From: Winogradskyella sp.
GTDB taxonomy: Bacteria; Bacteroidota; Bacteroidia; Flavobacteriales; Flavobacteriaceae
Assembly (NCBI GenBank): GCA_004211785.1
Contig: SHBX01000013.1
Span: forward strand, 1 to 64,000
Length of the DNA stretch: 64,000 nt
Reading direction: 5' to 3'
The position numbers and the translations under genes were made by a program. This document shows positions 1 through 10,484 of the stretch, piece after piece. The notes beneath the pieces were generated by a model. That model made no database searches. It was not told the origin of the DNA and saw only the letters and a list, made by a program, of their open reading frames with translations. The first letter of the stretch is position 1; every line of letters starts with the position of its first letter.

Positions 1-28
1 AAAAAAAGCACCATTTAGGTGCTTTTTT
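1..28. terminator. Bidirectional hairpin terminator
   Basis: An A-run, GCACC, a short ATTTA loop, GGTGC and a T-run form a compact intrinsic terminator that works on either strand. The stop codon of the minus-strand gene beginning at 281 lies inside the loop (15-17), so the last codons of that gene are part of the hairpin. The left flank is cut by the window edge, so the gene to the left that may share it is not visible. Confidence 0.75.
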
Positions 29-281
29 TGTTTAATATATACGTATAAAACCACATAACAGTAAAAGTAGGCACAACGTCACTAAACGGAAATGCTTCTT
101 CTAGAAAAGCAATAACTCCAGCAATACGCCCCGTTTTGCCTTTATAGAGTTTTGTCATTATAAACCCAGCTAAAGGTGCCCAGATAATATCTGAAAACTC
201 ACCAATTCCAGGTATTATAAAAGATATATAGCCCATTGCATCAAGAAAAAGGCTTAAAAGTAGTTTCGAGTATTTTTTCAT
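15..281 (-). CDS. Small multi-pass membrane protein, unknown function
   Basis: This 88-residue protein is mostly hydrophobic. A basic start (MKKYSK) is followed by likely membrane segments around residues 6-28, 30-45 and 70-85, with a charged loop KLYKGKTGR near 45-53. I do not recognise a named domain. The pattern, with a GIGEFSDIIWAPLAGFI stretch, looks like a short integral membrane protein that recurs in flavobacteria, but that is from memory. A Bacteroidetes -7-like element (TAAATTTG read on the minus strand, 327-334) lies about 45 bases before the start. Its stop codon sits inside the hairpin at 1-28. It stands alone, divergent from the DUF5916 gene at 500. Confidence 0.65.
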   Translation of the reverse strand: MKKYSKLLLSLFLDAMGYISFIIPGIGEFSDIIWAPLAGFIMTKLYKGKTGRIAGVIAFLEEAFPFSDVVPTFTVMWFYTYILNKKST

Positions 282-499
282 TAAAGTATTAAGTGTTAAC
301 TACTAGCTTTAGAACAATAAGTATTCCAAATTTATTATTGTCAGTCTTTTAAAATTTACATTAACAACTCTTAAATCTTTTTAACTTTTAATTAAGAGCG
401 TTGCATATCATGAGAGTGTAGATTTGTGCTGTTAAGGTGTAACAATCGCATAATAATTGCATCTTTTATACAATACTAACTATCATCAGTCAATCAATT

Positions 500-3082
500 A
501 TGAACTTTCGTTCTTTATCAATTCTATTCTTATTAGTCTTCTCATTAAATTTTGTACTAGCGCAAGAAATCAATATCAATCCTGAAGATAAAAAGGCTCT
601 AAACATTAAACGAACCGATATTGCACCAAAAATTGATGGCGTGCTTGATGATATTGCTTGGGGAAATGCTGAAGTTGCGACCAACTTCACTCAATTTAGA
701 CCGGAAATGGGTGTAAAACCATTAGACTATCAAAACACTGTGGTTAAAATGGCTTATGATGATGATGCCATTTATATTTCTGCATATCTGTATGACAAAC
801 CTGAAGAAATACAAAGGCAATTAACAAGTCGTGATAATTTTGGACAGTCAGACTTTTTCTTAGTTGTTCTCAATCCAAATAATGATGCACAAAACGATAC
901 TGAGTTTTTCGTTTTTAGTTCAGGAACACAAGCAGATGCAATTGCAAACCCAAATAATGGAGAAGATTTTGGATGGAGTGCCGTTTGGGATAGTGCAGTA
1001 AAAATAGTAGATGATGGCTGGATTGTAGAAATTAAAATACCGTATAGAACATTACGATTTTCAAAAGATGTTGAAACTTGGGGTATGCAATTTCACAGAC
1101 GTTTTCAAGTTAATAATACACAATATACATGGAATCCTTTAGATAGGACAAAAGGAAACATTGGCTTATATCATGGAGAACTTAAGGGCATCAAAGACAT
1201 TGAACCTCCTGTAAGACTTAACCTATATCCATTTACTTCTACCGTTTTTAACAACTTTGATAAACCCACGTTTAAACTTGGGATGGATGTAAAATATGGT
1301 ATTACAGAAAACATCACTTTAGATGCAACATTAATTCCAGACTTTAGTCAAGCAGCTTTTGATAATTTAACTCTCAACTTAGGTCCTTTTGAACAAACCT
1401 TCGGAGAACAAAGACAATTTTTTAAAGAAGGTGTTGATTTATTTAATAAAGGTAATCTATTCTTCTCAAGAAGAATTGGAGCATCGCCAAGAGGTAGTAT
1501 TGATATTACTAACGACGAAGAAGTTAGCAATATCCCGGACAATGTCAAAGTGCTTAATGCCCTGAAAATTTCTGGTAGAAGTGAAAAAGGATTAGGAATT
1601 GGTGTTTTTAATGCAATTACTGAAAAAACAGAGGCGGTAGTTACAAATACAATGACGAATGATAGTAGAAAAGAGATCATAGAACCACTCACTAATTATA
1701 ACATATTTGTAATTGACCAACAATTTAATGGTAATTCTTCAATAGGTATTGTAAACACTAGTGTTTGGCGTAATGGGTCAGAGTTTAGAGACGCATATAC
1801 AGGTGCTTTAGTTGCAAATATTAATAACAAACGTAACACCTACAATATTAGAACAGATTTAAAAGTAAGTCAGACAGAGTTTGATATAAATGGGGAATTT
1901 GGCTTTAATTCTTTTTTTAGAATTGGGAAATCTCATGGAAAATTCAGATATAGTATTGATCATAGTTTTTCAAATGATAAATTTGATATAAATGATATTG
2001 GCTTAAACTTCAGAAACAATTTCAATGATTTTGGTATAGATATTAATTACAGAATATTTGAACCAACAGAGAAATTAAATAGTTTCTTCGCTAATTTTTA
2101 CGTTAACTACAGACGTTTATATAAGCCAAGTGAGTTTTCTGGGACTAATTTTGGTTTCTTTGTAAATGCACAGACAAAGAAACTACTTAGATTAAGAGGA
2201 AGTATAAATTTTGAACCAGGTAAACAGTTTGATTTTTTTGAACCAAGAGATTTTGAGAATAAGCGCTTTTTTGTATTTGAAAATATAGGTTTCATTAGAG
2301 GAGATATTAATACAAATGAAAATAAATTATTTTCTATTGGTTTAGGTGCCAATATGTTTCATGCATTTGATAGTGAGAGAGACCTTTTTGGATATAGACT
2401 TAACATCTCTCCTGCTCTTCGCTTGAGTGATAAGTTTAGGTTAGGTTTTGACTACTCTTATCAAAATAATAAAGGCAGTAGAGGATTTGCTAATAATTCT
2501 AATAATATTGCTGATGAGATAGTATTTGGAGAAAGAGATATTTTAACTATCGAAAACTCCCTCTCCGGTAGTTACACATTTAATCCTTTTCATACCATTT
2601 CATTATCACTTAGAAACTTTTGGTCAACAGTAAATTATGATAGTAGACCCTATTTTTTACAAGAAGATGGCACCTTAGAAATACAAAATAATACATATGA
2701 AGAATTGGGTCTTGGTGATTCTAATGTAAATTTTAATACTTGGAATTTAGATTTAAACTATACTTGGCAAGTAGGTCCTGGAAGTTTTTTAACAGCATTA
2801 TATAGAAATCAGTTATTTAATTCTAGCACAAATTCTCAAGACAATTATTTTAAAAGTTTAGGGAATCTATTTGACCAAGATATTAACCATATACTATCTG
2901 TAAGGCTACAATATTTTATAGATTATAATAGTATCAAAGGGGTATTTAAGAAAAAAAATAAAACCACTAACACATCACTTAGCAATGCGCATAGAACTCA
3001 TTCAAGAATGAATAAACAAATGATGAGGCATAATTCAATTGCAGATAATTCTTATATTCACGATTATAATTCATATCAATAA
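500..3082 (+). CDS. DUF5916 outer-membrane protein with CBM9-like N-terminal domain
   Basis: This is an 860-residue exported protein with a signal peptide (residues 1-21, cut before Q22). Residues about 40-230 match the family 9 carbohydrate-binding-like fold, with the typical IDGVLDDIAWGNA opening and a VKMAYDDDAIYISAYLYD strand. The remainder, about 235-830, is rich in alternating aromatic and polar strands (YRLNISPALRLSDKFRLGFDYSY and the like), as expected for a beta-barrel in the outer membrane. This is the architecture of the DUF5916 family, common in Bacteroidota and of unknown function. The C-terminus is low-complexity, with His, Asn and Met. A TAGATTTG -7-like element at 419-426 could serve as promoter, leaving a leader of about 70 bases. 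The LolD-like gene follows after three bases. Confidence 0.85.
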   Translation: MNFRSLSILFLLVFSLNFVLAQEININPEDKKALNIKRTDIAPKIDGVLDDIAWGNAEVATNFTQFRPEMGVKPLDYQNTVVKMAYDDDAIYISAYLYDKPEEIQRQLTSRDNFGQSDFFLVVLNPNNDAQNDTEFFVFSSGTQADAIANPNNGEDFGWSAVWDSAVKIVDDGWIVEIKIPYRTLRFSKDVETWGMQFHRRFQVNNTQYTWNPLDRTKGNIGLYHGELKGIKDIEPPVRLNLYPFTSTVFNNFDKPTFKLGMDVKYGITENITLDATLIPDFSQAAFDNLTLNLGPFEQTFGEQRQFFKEGVDLFNKGNLFFSRRIGASPRGSIDITNDEEVSNIPDNVKVLNALKISGRSEKGLGIGVFNAITEKTEAVVTNTMTNDSRKEIIEPLTNYNIFVIDQQFNGNSSIGIVNTSVWRNGSEFRDAYTGALVANINNKRNTYNIRTDLKVSQTEFDINGEFGFNSFFRIGKSHGKFRYSIDHSFSNDKFDINDIGLNFRNNFNDFGIDINYRIFEPTEKLNSFFANFYVNYRRLYKPSEFSGTNFGFFVNAQTKKLLRLRGSINFEPGKQFDFFEPRDFENKRFFVFENIGFIRGDINTNENKLFSIGLGANMFHAFDSERDLFGYRLNISPALRLSDKFRLGFDYSYQNNKGSRGFANNSNNIADEIVFGERDILTIENSLSGSYTFNPFHTISLSLRNFWSTVNYDSRPYFLQEDGTLEIQNNTYEELGLGDSNVNFNTWNLDLNYTWQVGPGSFLTALYRNQLFNSSTNSQDNYFKSLGNLFDQDINHILSVRLQYFIDYNSIKGVFKKKNKTTNTSLSNAHRTHSRMNKQMMRHNSIADNSYIHDYNSYQ

Positions 3083-3085
3083 TTA

Positions 3086-3766
3086 GTGACGCCATTAAAA
3101 TCTATAATTTCAGCAAAACAAGTTTTTAAAGCATACAAAGATTTACAAGTCTTAAAAGGCGTTGATATTACTATAAAAGAAAGTGAAATAATATCTATTG
3201 TAGGTGCGTCAGGAGCAGGAAAAACAACACTGCTTCAAATATTGGGTACATTAGACAAGCCTGATTATAAAGATGATACACAGCTTATAATTAATGGTAC
3301 AACTATCAATCAACTAAATGATAAGGCTTTAGCAAAATTTAGAAATACTAATATTGGTTTTATCTTTCAGTTTCATCAGTTATTACCAGAGTTTACAGCT
3401 TTAGAGAACGTCTGTATTCCTGCGTTTATTAATAAAACGCCAAGAGCTGAAGCCGAAAAACGTGCTAAAGAACTACTCGCCTATTTAGGCATTGGTGAGC
3501 GTATGAATCATAAACCTAATGCCATGTCAGGCGGAGAGCAACAACGAGTCGCTGTTGCTCGCGCTTTAATAAATAACCCAAAAATTATCTTTGCAGACGA
3601 ACCTTCGGGGAATTTAGATAGTGAATCTGCAGAGCAGCTTCACAATTTATTCTTCAAACTTAGAAATGAGCTTAAACAAACCTTTGTTATTGTAACCCAC
3701 AATCAAGAATTGGCTGCTATGGCTGATAGAAAACTAACTATGGTAGATGGCAAAATTCTAGATTAG
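3086..3766 (+). CDS. ABC transporter ATP-binding protein, LolD-like
   Basis: This 226-residue ABC ATPase belongs to the MacB/LolD type. It shows Walker [10 protein letters not shown] (40-48), Q-loop Q95, the signature MSGGEQQR (147-154), Walker B IIFADE (167-172) and a switch His in VIVTHN. The [11 protein letters not shown] opening is typical of LolD, which powers release of lipoproteins from the inner membrane together with LolC/E. No membrane partner is encoded nearby, so its role in lipoprotein export is inferred from sequence type only. The start is GTG at 3086, three bases after the stop of the DUF5916 gene, so the two are probably co-transcribed. The 3' end overlaps the convergent hydrolase gene by four bases. 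Confidence 0.88.
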   Translation: MTPLKSIISAKQVFKAYKDLQVLKGVDITIKESEIISIVGASGAGKTTLLQILGTLDKPDYKDDTQLIINGTTINQLNDKALAKFRNTNIGFIFQFHQLLPEFTALENVCIPAFINKTPRAEAEKRAKELLAYLGIGERMNHKPNAMSGGEQQRVAVARALINNPKIIFADEPSGNLDSESAEQLHNLFFKLRNELKQTFVIVTHNQELAAMADRKLTMVDGKILD

Positions 3767-5568
3767 TTATCCTTGCGCTCAGCTTTAAACACACCATTAG
3801 GCTGAATAAACTTAACATTTGTAATCTTACCATCAGTTTCAATGAATTCAACCTTATAACCATCAAGAATCTTAAGATTAAACTTATGCTCTGCCGTTGG
3901 TACAAGTGCGTATTCTGGTTGTCCTTCTAAAAATGCGTAAAGCACATTCTCATCTTTAATGTATACTTTGATTTCTGTACCTGCCAAGTCGTATTTACCA
4001 ACATATTGTTGTAATGTTTCTGCATCTACTTTCAAAGTGTTTGGTGTTCTTTTGAATACTATAGGGTCCGTTTGTGGTTCAATTGATGTAGATACCGATT
4101 CTATATCACCAGCTTCATTAGTTTTAAAATTAACCTTTAAAGAACTTCCTATTTCTGTAGAATCTACTTTACCATCAGAATAATCTATCATTTCAAAGGT
4201 GTCGTAATGAAAATGATTAATATACTGACGTTTCTTATTAAGTATTGTTATTAAAGAATCATTCTCTACTGTAATTTCAAACTTACCATAGCCTTTGTTT
4301 TCATAAAAGCCCGTATAATCTAACTTTGCGTGAGATGGTTTTGTGTTTTTTACATTAGAAAGCTCTTTATCTTCCATTACTTTTTCTTGAGTTTCTAGAG
4401 CTTTTGCCATATCTTCTTTATGTTTTTTTGCCCACTCTGTCTTTTCAACTTTAAGCATATAATCTGCAACAGTGTTTCTAACTAATCTTGGAACAGCAGA
4501 ACCATTTTGATTAGCTAAAACAACGACACCTAATTTGTCTGAAGGATAGAAACCTACACTAGCCGAAAATCCATCAATGTTTCCGCCATGCTCTACCATA
4601 TAATGCCCCTTATAAGAATGCAAAAACCAGCCATAACCATAATTTGCAAAATGAGCGTTAGGTAATTCTTTACTTGGTATTGCACCTGCGACTACAGCTT
4701 GAGAACTCATTGCTTCTTTAATGTAGTTTTCGGGAATAACTTGTAAATCATTATATTTTCCATTATTAATCCAAGTGATTAACCATTGACTCATATCATT
4801 AACGCTACTATTAATACTACCTGCAGGGGACATACCTGCAATATCGTAGTAATCCATCTTTTCCATATTTCTGTCAGCGTCTAAAGTATAACCAAAAGCT
4901 GCATTAGGGCTTTCTTTCATGCCAGAAATCATTGTTCTAGAACGATTCATTCCTAGAGGTCTAAAAAACTTCTCTTCAATATTTTCTTCCCAAGATTTAC
5001 CTGTTATTTTTTCAGTAATAACACCTTGAAGTAAAAACCCGAAATTGTTGTAATACCATTTTTGTCTAACTCCTGTAAAAGGCTCATGATACTTTAATCT
5101 AGTCATTAAACTATCTTTATTATGGCTTGGAAAGAAGTACCAAGCGCCATCATGTCTTGGCAAACCTGTGGTGTGACGCATTAAATCTTTGATGATAATA
5201 CTATTATTCATTTCGTCATTAAAGAATTCTAACTCCGGCAAATATTTTCTTGGACTATCATTAAAAGAAAGCTCTTTGTCTTCACGTAATAATCCCAATA
5301 AAGAAGATGTAAATGCTTTTGTTGAAGAACCAATAGCATATAATGTATTAGCATCAGCTGGAATTTTGTTTTCGTAATCACTATAGCCAAAACCTTTGGC
5401 GTAAATTATTTTATCACCTTCTACAATAGCTACCGCAAATCCCGGTGCTTTTGTACTTTCGAGTATTGAATTAAACTGTTTTTCTATACCTTTTAAACGC
5501 TTATCGGTTTGTGCATACAAAACAGTGGTTATTAAAATTAGGACGACAGAAAGAAAACGGTTTTTCAT
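3763..5568 (-). CDS. Secreted class C beta-lactamase-fold serine hydrolase with C-terminal extension
   Basis: From the chosen start (ATG at 5568; an in-frame ATG lies 13 codons upstream but would bury the signal peptide) the protein has a clear signal sequence ending LYAQ near residue 20. The beta-lactamase / D-aminopeptidase fold shows the catalytic S81-S-T-K84 tetrad, Y172-Y-N174, and an HGG triad (in [10 protein letters not shown]) in place of KTG. The roughly 200 residues after the catalytic domain look like the DUF3471-type beta domain often fused to such enzymes. Substrate is unknown; relatives include esterases, penicillin-binding-like proteins and D-amino-acid peptidases. It is monocistronic, downstream of amt, and converges with the LolD-like gene. 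A candidate -7 element (TAAGTTTG on the minus strand) is at 5661-5668. Confidence 0.87.
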   Translation of the reverse strand: MKNRFLSVVLILITTVLYAQTDKRLKGIEKQFNSILESTKAPGFAVAIVEGDKIIYAKGFGYSDYENKIPADANTLYAIGSSTKAFTSSLLGLLREDKELSFNDSPRKYLPELEFFNDEMNNSIIIKDLMRHTTGLPRHDGAWYFFPSHNKDSLMTRLKYHEPFTGVRQKWYYNNFGFLLQGVITEKITGKSWEENIEEKFFRPLGMNRSRTMISGMKESPNAAFGYTLDADRNMEKMDYYDIAGMSPAGSINSSVNDMSQWLITWINNGKYNDLQVIPENYIKEAMSSQAVVAGAIPSKELPNAHFANYGYGWFLHSYKGHYMVEHGGNIDGFSASVGFYPSDKLGVVVLANQNGSAVPRLVRNTVADYMLKVEKTEWAKKHKEDMAKALETQEKVMEDKELSNVKNTKPSHAKLDYTGFYENKGYGKFEITVENDSLITILNKKRQYINHFHYDTFEMIDYSDGKVDSTEIGSSLKVNFKTNEAGDIESVSTSIEPQTDPIVFKRTPNTLKVDAETLQQYVGKYDLAGTEIKVYIKDENVLYAFLEGQPEYALVPTAEHKFNLKILDGYKVEFIETDGKITNVKFIQPNGVFKAERKDN

Positions 5569-5681
5569 TTTGATTGGTTTTATGATGTATGACAAGTTAG
5601 TATACAAAAACCAAAATATGTTACTTGATTTTCAGAATTATGATGATGGTATTAATTTTTCAAACTTACATTCTAACAAAT

Positions 5682-6959
5682 TTACTCAATCTGTTCTCCA
5701 TGTTGACTAATATCAAGGCCTCGCTCCTCTTGATCTTCTCGAACTCGCATTTTTAGAAGTTTATCTACAATAAAAAACAGTAAATAACTACCACCAAAAG
5801 TAAATACAGCTGTTATTATAAGAGCGATAATATGATAATAAAACGTTTCAGTTTCTCCATAAACCAAACCAACATTAGCCGCAAATACAGCTGTTAAAAT
5901 CATTCCGACAACACCGCCGATTCCGTGTGAAGGAAAAACATCAAGTGTGTCATCAATTTCTGTTTTATTCTTAAGATGTATCATCCAATTAGAAATAATT
6001 GATGCTACAAAACCTATTAATATAGACTGCCCTATGTTTACAAAGCCAGCCGCTGGTGTAATAGCTACCAGACCAACTACTGCTCCTATACAAGCACCTA
6101 TAGCCGACATTTTTCGTCCCATGAAACGTTCATAAAATAACCAAGCTATCATAGCCGTAGCTGAAGCAACATTTGTATTTGCAAATGCTATTACGGCATC
6201 TCCATTGGCTCCTAAAGCCGAACCTGCATTAAAACCAAACCATCCAAACCATAATAATCCCGTTCCTAAAATAACATAAGGTACATTGGCATGACTTTCT
6301 ACTGCCTTTTTCCGTTTACCTAAATAAATAGCTCCAGCTAAAGCAGCAAAACCTGCAGACATGTGTACCACAGTACCTCCAGCAAAATCAAGAACTCCCC
6401 AGTTTCGTAGCAATCCATCAGGATGCCATGTCATATGTGCCAATGGACTGTAAATAAACAGGCTAAAGAGTACCATAAATAGAATATAACTTCTAAACCT
6501 AATACGCCCAGCAAAACTACCTGTTATTAATGCTGGGGTAATAATTGCAAACTTCAATTGAAATAGTGCATATAACAAGAAAGGAATCGTCCCAGAAAAA
6601 TCTGGATTGGGTTCAATACCAACATTTTTAAAATTAAGATAAGTTAAAGGATTTCCAATAATACCACCTATACTATCTCCAAATGCTAAGCTAAAACCTA
6701 CCAATACCCAAAGCACACTTATTACACCAAGAGCTACAAAGCTTTGCAACATGGTAGAGATAATATTCTTTTTGTTTATCATTCCACCATAAAAAAATGA
6801 TAATCCTGGCGTCATTAATAATACAAAAGCACTAGCTACAAGCATCCAAGCGGTATCGCCTTTATCTATAGTTGATGATAGTTCTTGATAACTGGTAGCT
6901 GTAAAAGCACAAAAAATAACAATAAGAGTTAGGACTATGAAGTTGATTTTTTTTCCCAT
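5682..6959 (-). CDS. amt: Ammonium transporter (Amt/MEP/Rh family)
   Basis: This 425-residue polytopic membrane protein conducts ammonium or ammonia across the inner membrane. It carries a cleavable-looking N-terminal segment, the DTAWMLVASAFVLLMTPGL family opening (residues 35-53), FNAGSALGANG near 243-253, and both pore histidines: H199 in VVHMSAGFAAL and H345 in FPSHGIGG. About eleven membrane segments can be traced. No P-II regulator gene (glnB/glnK) is adjacent, which is unusual compared with proteobacterial amt loci. The cytosolic tail is short, ending MRVREDQEERGLDISQHGEQIE. The start ATG has a clean gap of 210 bases to fumC on the other strand. Confidence 0.93.
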   Translation of the reverse strand: MGKKINFIVLTLIVIFCAFTATSYQELSSTIDKGDTAWMLVASAFVLLMTPGLSFFYGGMINKKNIISTMLQSFVALGVISVLWVLVGFSLAFGDSIGGIIGNPLTYLNFKNVGIEPNPDFSGTIPFLLYALFQLKFAIITPALITGSFAGRIRFRSYILFMVLFSLFIYSPLAHMTWHPDGLLRNWGVLDFAGGTVVHMSAGFAALAGAIYLGKRKKAVESHANVPYVILGTGLLWFGWFGFNAGSALGANGDAVIAFANTNVASATAMIAWLFYERFMGRKMSAIGACIGAVVGLVAITPAAGFVNIGQSILIGFVASIISNWMIHLKNKTEIDDTLDVFPSHGIGGVVGMILTAVFAANVGLVYGETETFYYHIIALIITAVFTFGGSYLLFFIVDKLLKMRVREDQEERGLDISQHGEQIE

Positions 6960-7134
6960 TTGAAACAGTAAAATAATTGGTTGGTGTAATGTTATATAAT
7001 CCTTAGCAAATTACTTTTTATGTATCTGAAAATCAATACAAATTTGATAAAAATAGTTTCGTTTTTTTCAGAAATCCATAATTCACAATTAAATTTTTCA
7101 ATATCAATACATAGTAAAAACATGCGATAAGTTG

Positions 7135-7142
7135 TACCTTTG
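7135..7142 (+). promoter_or_regulatory. Bacteroidetes -7 promoter element for fumC
   Basis: The octamer TACCTTTG fits the Bacteroidetes sigma -7 consensus TAnnTTTG and is preceded by GTTG. It lies 27 bases before the fumC ATG. The same TTG-TACCTTTG sequence occurs before uvrA at 61621. No convincing -33 TTG is seen at 19-20 bases upstream. Confidence 0.55.
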
Positions 7143-7169
7143 TATAAGTATAAATAATCAACATCTAAG

Positions 7170-8567
7170 ATGAGTTACAGAATAGAAAAAGACACAATGG
7201 GCGAAGTAAAAGTACCTACAGATAAACTTTGGGGTGCGCAGACAGAACGTTCAAGGAATAACTTTAAAATTGGCACTCCAGCTTCTATGCCTTTAGAGGT
7301 TGTTTATGGTTTTGCATATCTCAAAAAAGCTGCCGCCTATACCAATTGCGAGCTAGGTGTTTTAGCAGAAGAAAAACGTGATTTAATTGCCCAAGTATGT
7401 GATGAAATCCTAGAAGGTAAACATGATGACCAATTTCCTCTTGTAATCTGGCAAACGGGTTCTGGTACTCAAAGTAATATGAATGTTAATGAGGTTGTTG
7501 CTAACCGTGCGCATCAAATCGCTGGTAAAATGATAGGTGAAGGTGAAAAGACGATTCAACCCAATGATGATGTCAATAAATCACAATCATCTAACGACAC
7601 ATTTCCAACAGGAATGCATATTGCAGCTTATAAAAAAGTTGTTGAAACTACGATTCCTGGAATCATTCAGTTAAGAAATACACTGCACAATAAATCATTA
7701 GAATTTAAAGATTGTGTAAAGATTGGACGTACGCACCTCATGGACGCTACACCATTAACCTTAGGTCAAGAATTCTCTGGTTATGTATCGCAATTAGACC
7801 ATGGTATTATTGCACTAGAAAACACATTAAAACATTTAAGTGAACTCGCATTAGGTGGCACAGCTGTAGGTACCGGTCTTAATACTCCTGCAGGATATGA
7901 TGTTTTGGTAGCTAAGTATATTGCAGAGTTTACCAATTTACCATTTGTTACTGCTAAAAATAAGTTTGAAGCTTTAGCTGCTCACGATGCTATTGTAGAA
8001 ACGCATGGTGCTTTAAAGCAAGTGGCTGTTTCACTAAACAAAATTGCTAATGATGTAAGAATGATGGCTTCTGGACCACGTTCAGGTATTGGAGAAATCA
8101 TCATTCCTGCTAATGAACCAGGAAGTTCTATCATGCCTGGGAAGGTAAATCCAACACAATGCGAGGCTTTAACAATGGTATGTGCTCAAGTTATGGGTAA
8201 TGATGTTGCAGTAACTGTTGGTGGTACACAAGGACATTATGAGCTTAATGTCTTTAAACCTATGATGGCGGCTAATCTTTTACAATCTGCGCAACTCATC
8301 GGTGATGCTTGTGTAAGTTTTGATAAGCATTGTGCTTCGGGTATTGCACCAAATCATGCTGTAATCAAAGAATTATTAAATAACTCATTGATGCTTGTAA
8401 CGGCATTAAATACAAAAATTGGTTACTATAAAGCTGCAGAAATTGCTAATACTGCCCATAAAAATGGAACAACACTTAAAGAAGAAGCTATTAATTTAGG
8501 TTATGTTTCTGCCGAAGATTATGACCAATGGGTGAAACCTGAAGATATGGTTGGTAGTTTAAAATAA
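7170..8567 (+). CDS. fumC: Fumarate hydratase, class II
   Basis: This 465-residue enzyme interconverts fumarate and malate in the TCA cycle in the cytoplasm. The full family signature [11 protein letters not shown] is at 318-328, with the catalytic serine in that loop. [15 protein letters not shown] (95-109), [15 protein letters not shown] (136-150) and [10 protein letters not shown] (186-195, catalytic base His189) match the other active-site regions. Length equals the usual 460-467 residues. The start [16 protein letters not shown] is standard. It has its own -7 element at 7135 and is followed after 47 bases by an unrelated small secreted protein. Confidence 0.96.
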   Translation: MSYRIEKDTMGEVKVPTDKLWGAQTERSRNNFKIGTPASMPLEVVYGFAYLKKAAAYTNCELGVLAEEKRDLIAQVCDEILEGKHDDQFPLVIWQTGSGTQSNMNVNEVVANRAHQIAGKMIGEGEKTIQPNDDVNKSQSSNDTFPTGMHIAAYKKVVETTIPGIIQLRNTLHNKSLEFKDCVKIGRTHLMDATPLTLGQEFSGYVSQLDHGIIALENTLKHLSELALGGTAVGTGLNTPAGYDVLVAKYIAEFTNLPFVTAKNKFEALAAHDAIVETHGALKQVAVSLNKIANDVRMMASGPRSGIGEIIIPANEPGSSIMPGKVNPTQCEALTMVCAQVMGNDVAVTVGGTQGHYELNVFKPMMAANLLQSAQLIGDACVSFDKHCASGIAPNHAVIKELLNNSLMLVTALNTKIGYYKAAEIANTAHKNGTTLKEEAINLGYVSAEDYDQWVKPEDMVGSLK

Positions 8568-8614
8568 AATGGTATAGTATTTGATTCTCTAATCGAAATC
8601 AAAAACTTTTAACT

Positions 8615-9166
8615 ATGAAAAAATTACTGCCTCTTTTAACACTAATTATTGCAAATATTGGATTTGCACAAGACAATCCAGAAGAATTAAACGCTTTTGG
8701 AAGAGTAAACTTAGGTCTGCATGGCTTAGAACTAACATATGAATTACCTGTTGCAAATAGTTTTGTATGGGAGAATAGTATAGGCTTGGGAATGGGGTTT
8801 AGCTTGTATGATAACGATGTTAATTATACATTTATATTAGAAGATCCAGTTCCCTATTTTACATCTGAGTTAAAATATATGTACAATCGCAAAAAGCGAA
8901 TTAAAAAAGGACGAAGCACAATTAACAATTCCGGTAATTATATAGGTTTGCAAACTAAATATAGTTTTGGAGATAATAGATTTATTGATTTTAGCAAAAC
9001 CTTATTAACTGAATTTCATTGGGGTATTCAACGTCCTTTAGGAAAACGTTTCTTATTTGATATGCATTTGGGGTTAGGTTATATCCAGGACTTTGATTAT
9101 GACCGTGGAAAATTAACGCCAACGCTTGGTTTTCGACTCGGTTATATTTTATTTCGAAATAAATAA
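8615..9166 (+). CDS. Small secreted, probably outer-membrane protein, unknown function
   Basis: This is a 183-residue protein with a signal peptide (about 1-18, cut near GFA-QD). The mature part is a series of short amphipathic strands with aromatic ends (VNLGLHGLELTYELP, SIGLGMGFSLY, LHLGLGYIQD-type, TLGFRLGYILF), which suggests a small beta-barrel. A basic segment YNRKKRIKKGRS interrupts it near residues 89-100. I do not recognise a family. It follows fumC by 47 bases and is closed by the strong hairpin at 9178, so it may be read through from fumC or have its own weak promoter. Confidence 0.7.
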   Translation: MKKLLPLLTLIIANIGFAQDNPEELNAFGRVNLGLHGLELTYELPVANSFVWENSIGLGMGFSLYDNDVNYTFILEDPVPYFTSELKYMYNRKKRIKKGRSTINNSGNYIGLQTKYSFGDNRFIDFSKTLLTEFHWGIQRPLGKRFLFDMHLGLGYIQDFDYDRGKLTPTLGFRLGYILFRNK

Positions 9167-9177
9167 CAATTTCGCAA

Positions 9178-9211
9178 AACGCTTTCAAAATTTTGAAAGC
9201 GTTTTTTTTTG
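9178..9211 (+). terminator. Intrinsic terminator after the small secreted protein
   Basis: AACGCTTTCAAAA is followed at once by TTTTGAAAGCGTT and a long T-run: a perfect 13-bp inverted repeat with almost no loop. It separates the fumC region from hutI. Confidence 0.85.
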
Positions 9212-9248
9212 TTCAAAAAAATAACAATCTTTACAAAAATACAATCCA

Positions 9249-10484
9249 TTGTCTATACTCATCAAAAATATAAAGCAGCTTGTCCAGGTTCACGAAAATA
9301 GTGTAACTATAGTAAGAGGTGCAGATATGAAAAAGCTTCCTGTAATAGAGAATGCCTATTTATATATTCAAGATGATACCATTGTAGAATTTGGAACCAT
9401 GGATTTTTGTGAAGGTATTGATGCCGAAACAGTTATTGATGCTACTGGCAAAATTGTATTACCATCATGGTGTGATTCACACACCCATATTGTTTATGCT
9501 GGCAATCGTGTTCCAGAATTTGTAGATAGAATCAATGGGTTGAGTTATGCTGAAATCGCTAATCGCGGTGGCGGAATACTTAATTCTGCGAAACAACTTC
9601 AAAAAACTTCAGAAGACGACTTATACGAGCAATCTACAAAGCGTTTGGATGAAATGATTGCCATGGGCACAGGTGCTATAGAGATAAAGACAGGTTATGG
9701 ATTAACTGTAGAAGCTGAACTAAAAATGCTAAAAGTTATTAAGCGTATAAAGCAAGATAGTTTAGCAAAAATTGCGCCTACACTATTAGCAGCACACGCT
9801 ATTCCGATTGAGTATAAAGAAGATAAATCCGCTTACATCAATAAAATTATTAAGGAACTAATTCCTAAAGCTTCAGCACTACGTGTAGCAAGATATATAG
9901 ATGTATTTTGCGAAGAAGGCTATTTTTCTGTTGATGACACAGAAGCTATTCTTAAAGCTGGAAAAAAACATAACCTTATACCAAAAATACATGTTAACCA
10001 ATTCAATATTCTTGGTGGTGTTAAACTAGGCGTCGATAACAATGCTTTATCAGTTGACCACTTAGAAGAATTAAATCAGGAAGACATAGATGCTTTAAAA
10101 AATAGTAACACAATGCCAGTTGCTCTACCAGCTTGCTCCTACTTTTTAGGTATTCCTTATACACCAGCAAGAGCTATCATAGATGCTGGACTACCATTAG
10201 CCATAGCTACAGATTATAATCCAGGCTCAACACCAAGTGGTAATATGAATTTTGTAGTAAGTATGGCTTGCATAAAGTTGAAACTAACTCCAGAAGAAGC
10301 TATTAATGCAGCTACTATTAATGGTGCATATGCTATGGGTTTTAGTAATATGTATGGTAGTATTACACGTGGAAAAAAGGCAAACATCATTATCACAAAA
10401 CCTATGGACAGCTATGCTCAAATTCCATACGAGTTTGGTCATAATCCAATTGATACAGTAATTATTAATGGACAACGCCTTTAA
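9249..10484 (+). CDS. hutI: Imidazolonepropionase (histidine degradation)
   Basis: This 411-residue amidohydrolase opens the imidazolone ring to give N-formimidoyl-L-glutamate, the third step of histidine breakdown. It shows the metal-binding CDSHTHIVYAGNR (H78, H80), the KTGYGLTVEAELKMLKVI region, a further metal histidine in IHVNQFN, SVDHLEELN, and the catalytic aspartate in ATDYNPGSTPSGNMNF. The start is TTG at 9249, with SILIKNIKQL following as in other HutI proteins; no ATG or GTG lies upstream in frame close by. Its 3' end overlaps the next gene by 17 bases. Formimidoylglutamase, the next enzyme, is encoded 1.6 kb downstream, while hutH and hutU are not in the window. Confidence 0.94.
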   Translation: MSILIKNIKQLVQVHENSVTIVRGADMKKLPVIENAYLYIQDDTIVEFGTMDFCEGIDAETVIDATGKIVLPSWCDSHTHIVYAGNRVPEFVDRINGLSYAEIANRGGGILNSAKQLQKTSEDDLYEQSTKRLDEMIAMGTGAIEIKTGYGLTVEAELKMLKVIKRIKQDSLAKIAPTLLAAHAIPIEYKEDKSAYINKIIKELIPKASALRVARYIDVFCEEGYFSVDDTEAILKAGKKHNLIPKIHVNQFNILGGVKLGVDNNALSVDHLEELNQEDIDALKNSNTMPVALPACSYFLGIPYTPARAIIDAGLPLAIATDYNPGSTPSGNMNFVVSMACIKLKLTPEEAINAATINGAYAMGFSNMYGSITRGKKANIIITKPMDSYAQIPYEFGHNPIDTVIINGQRL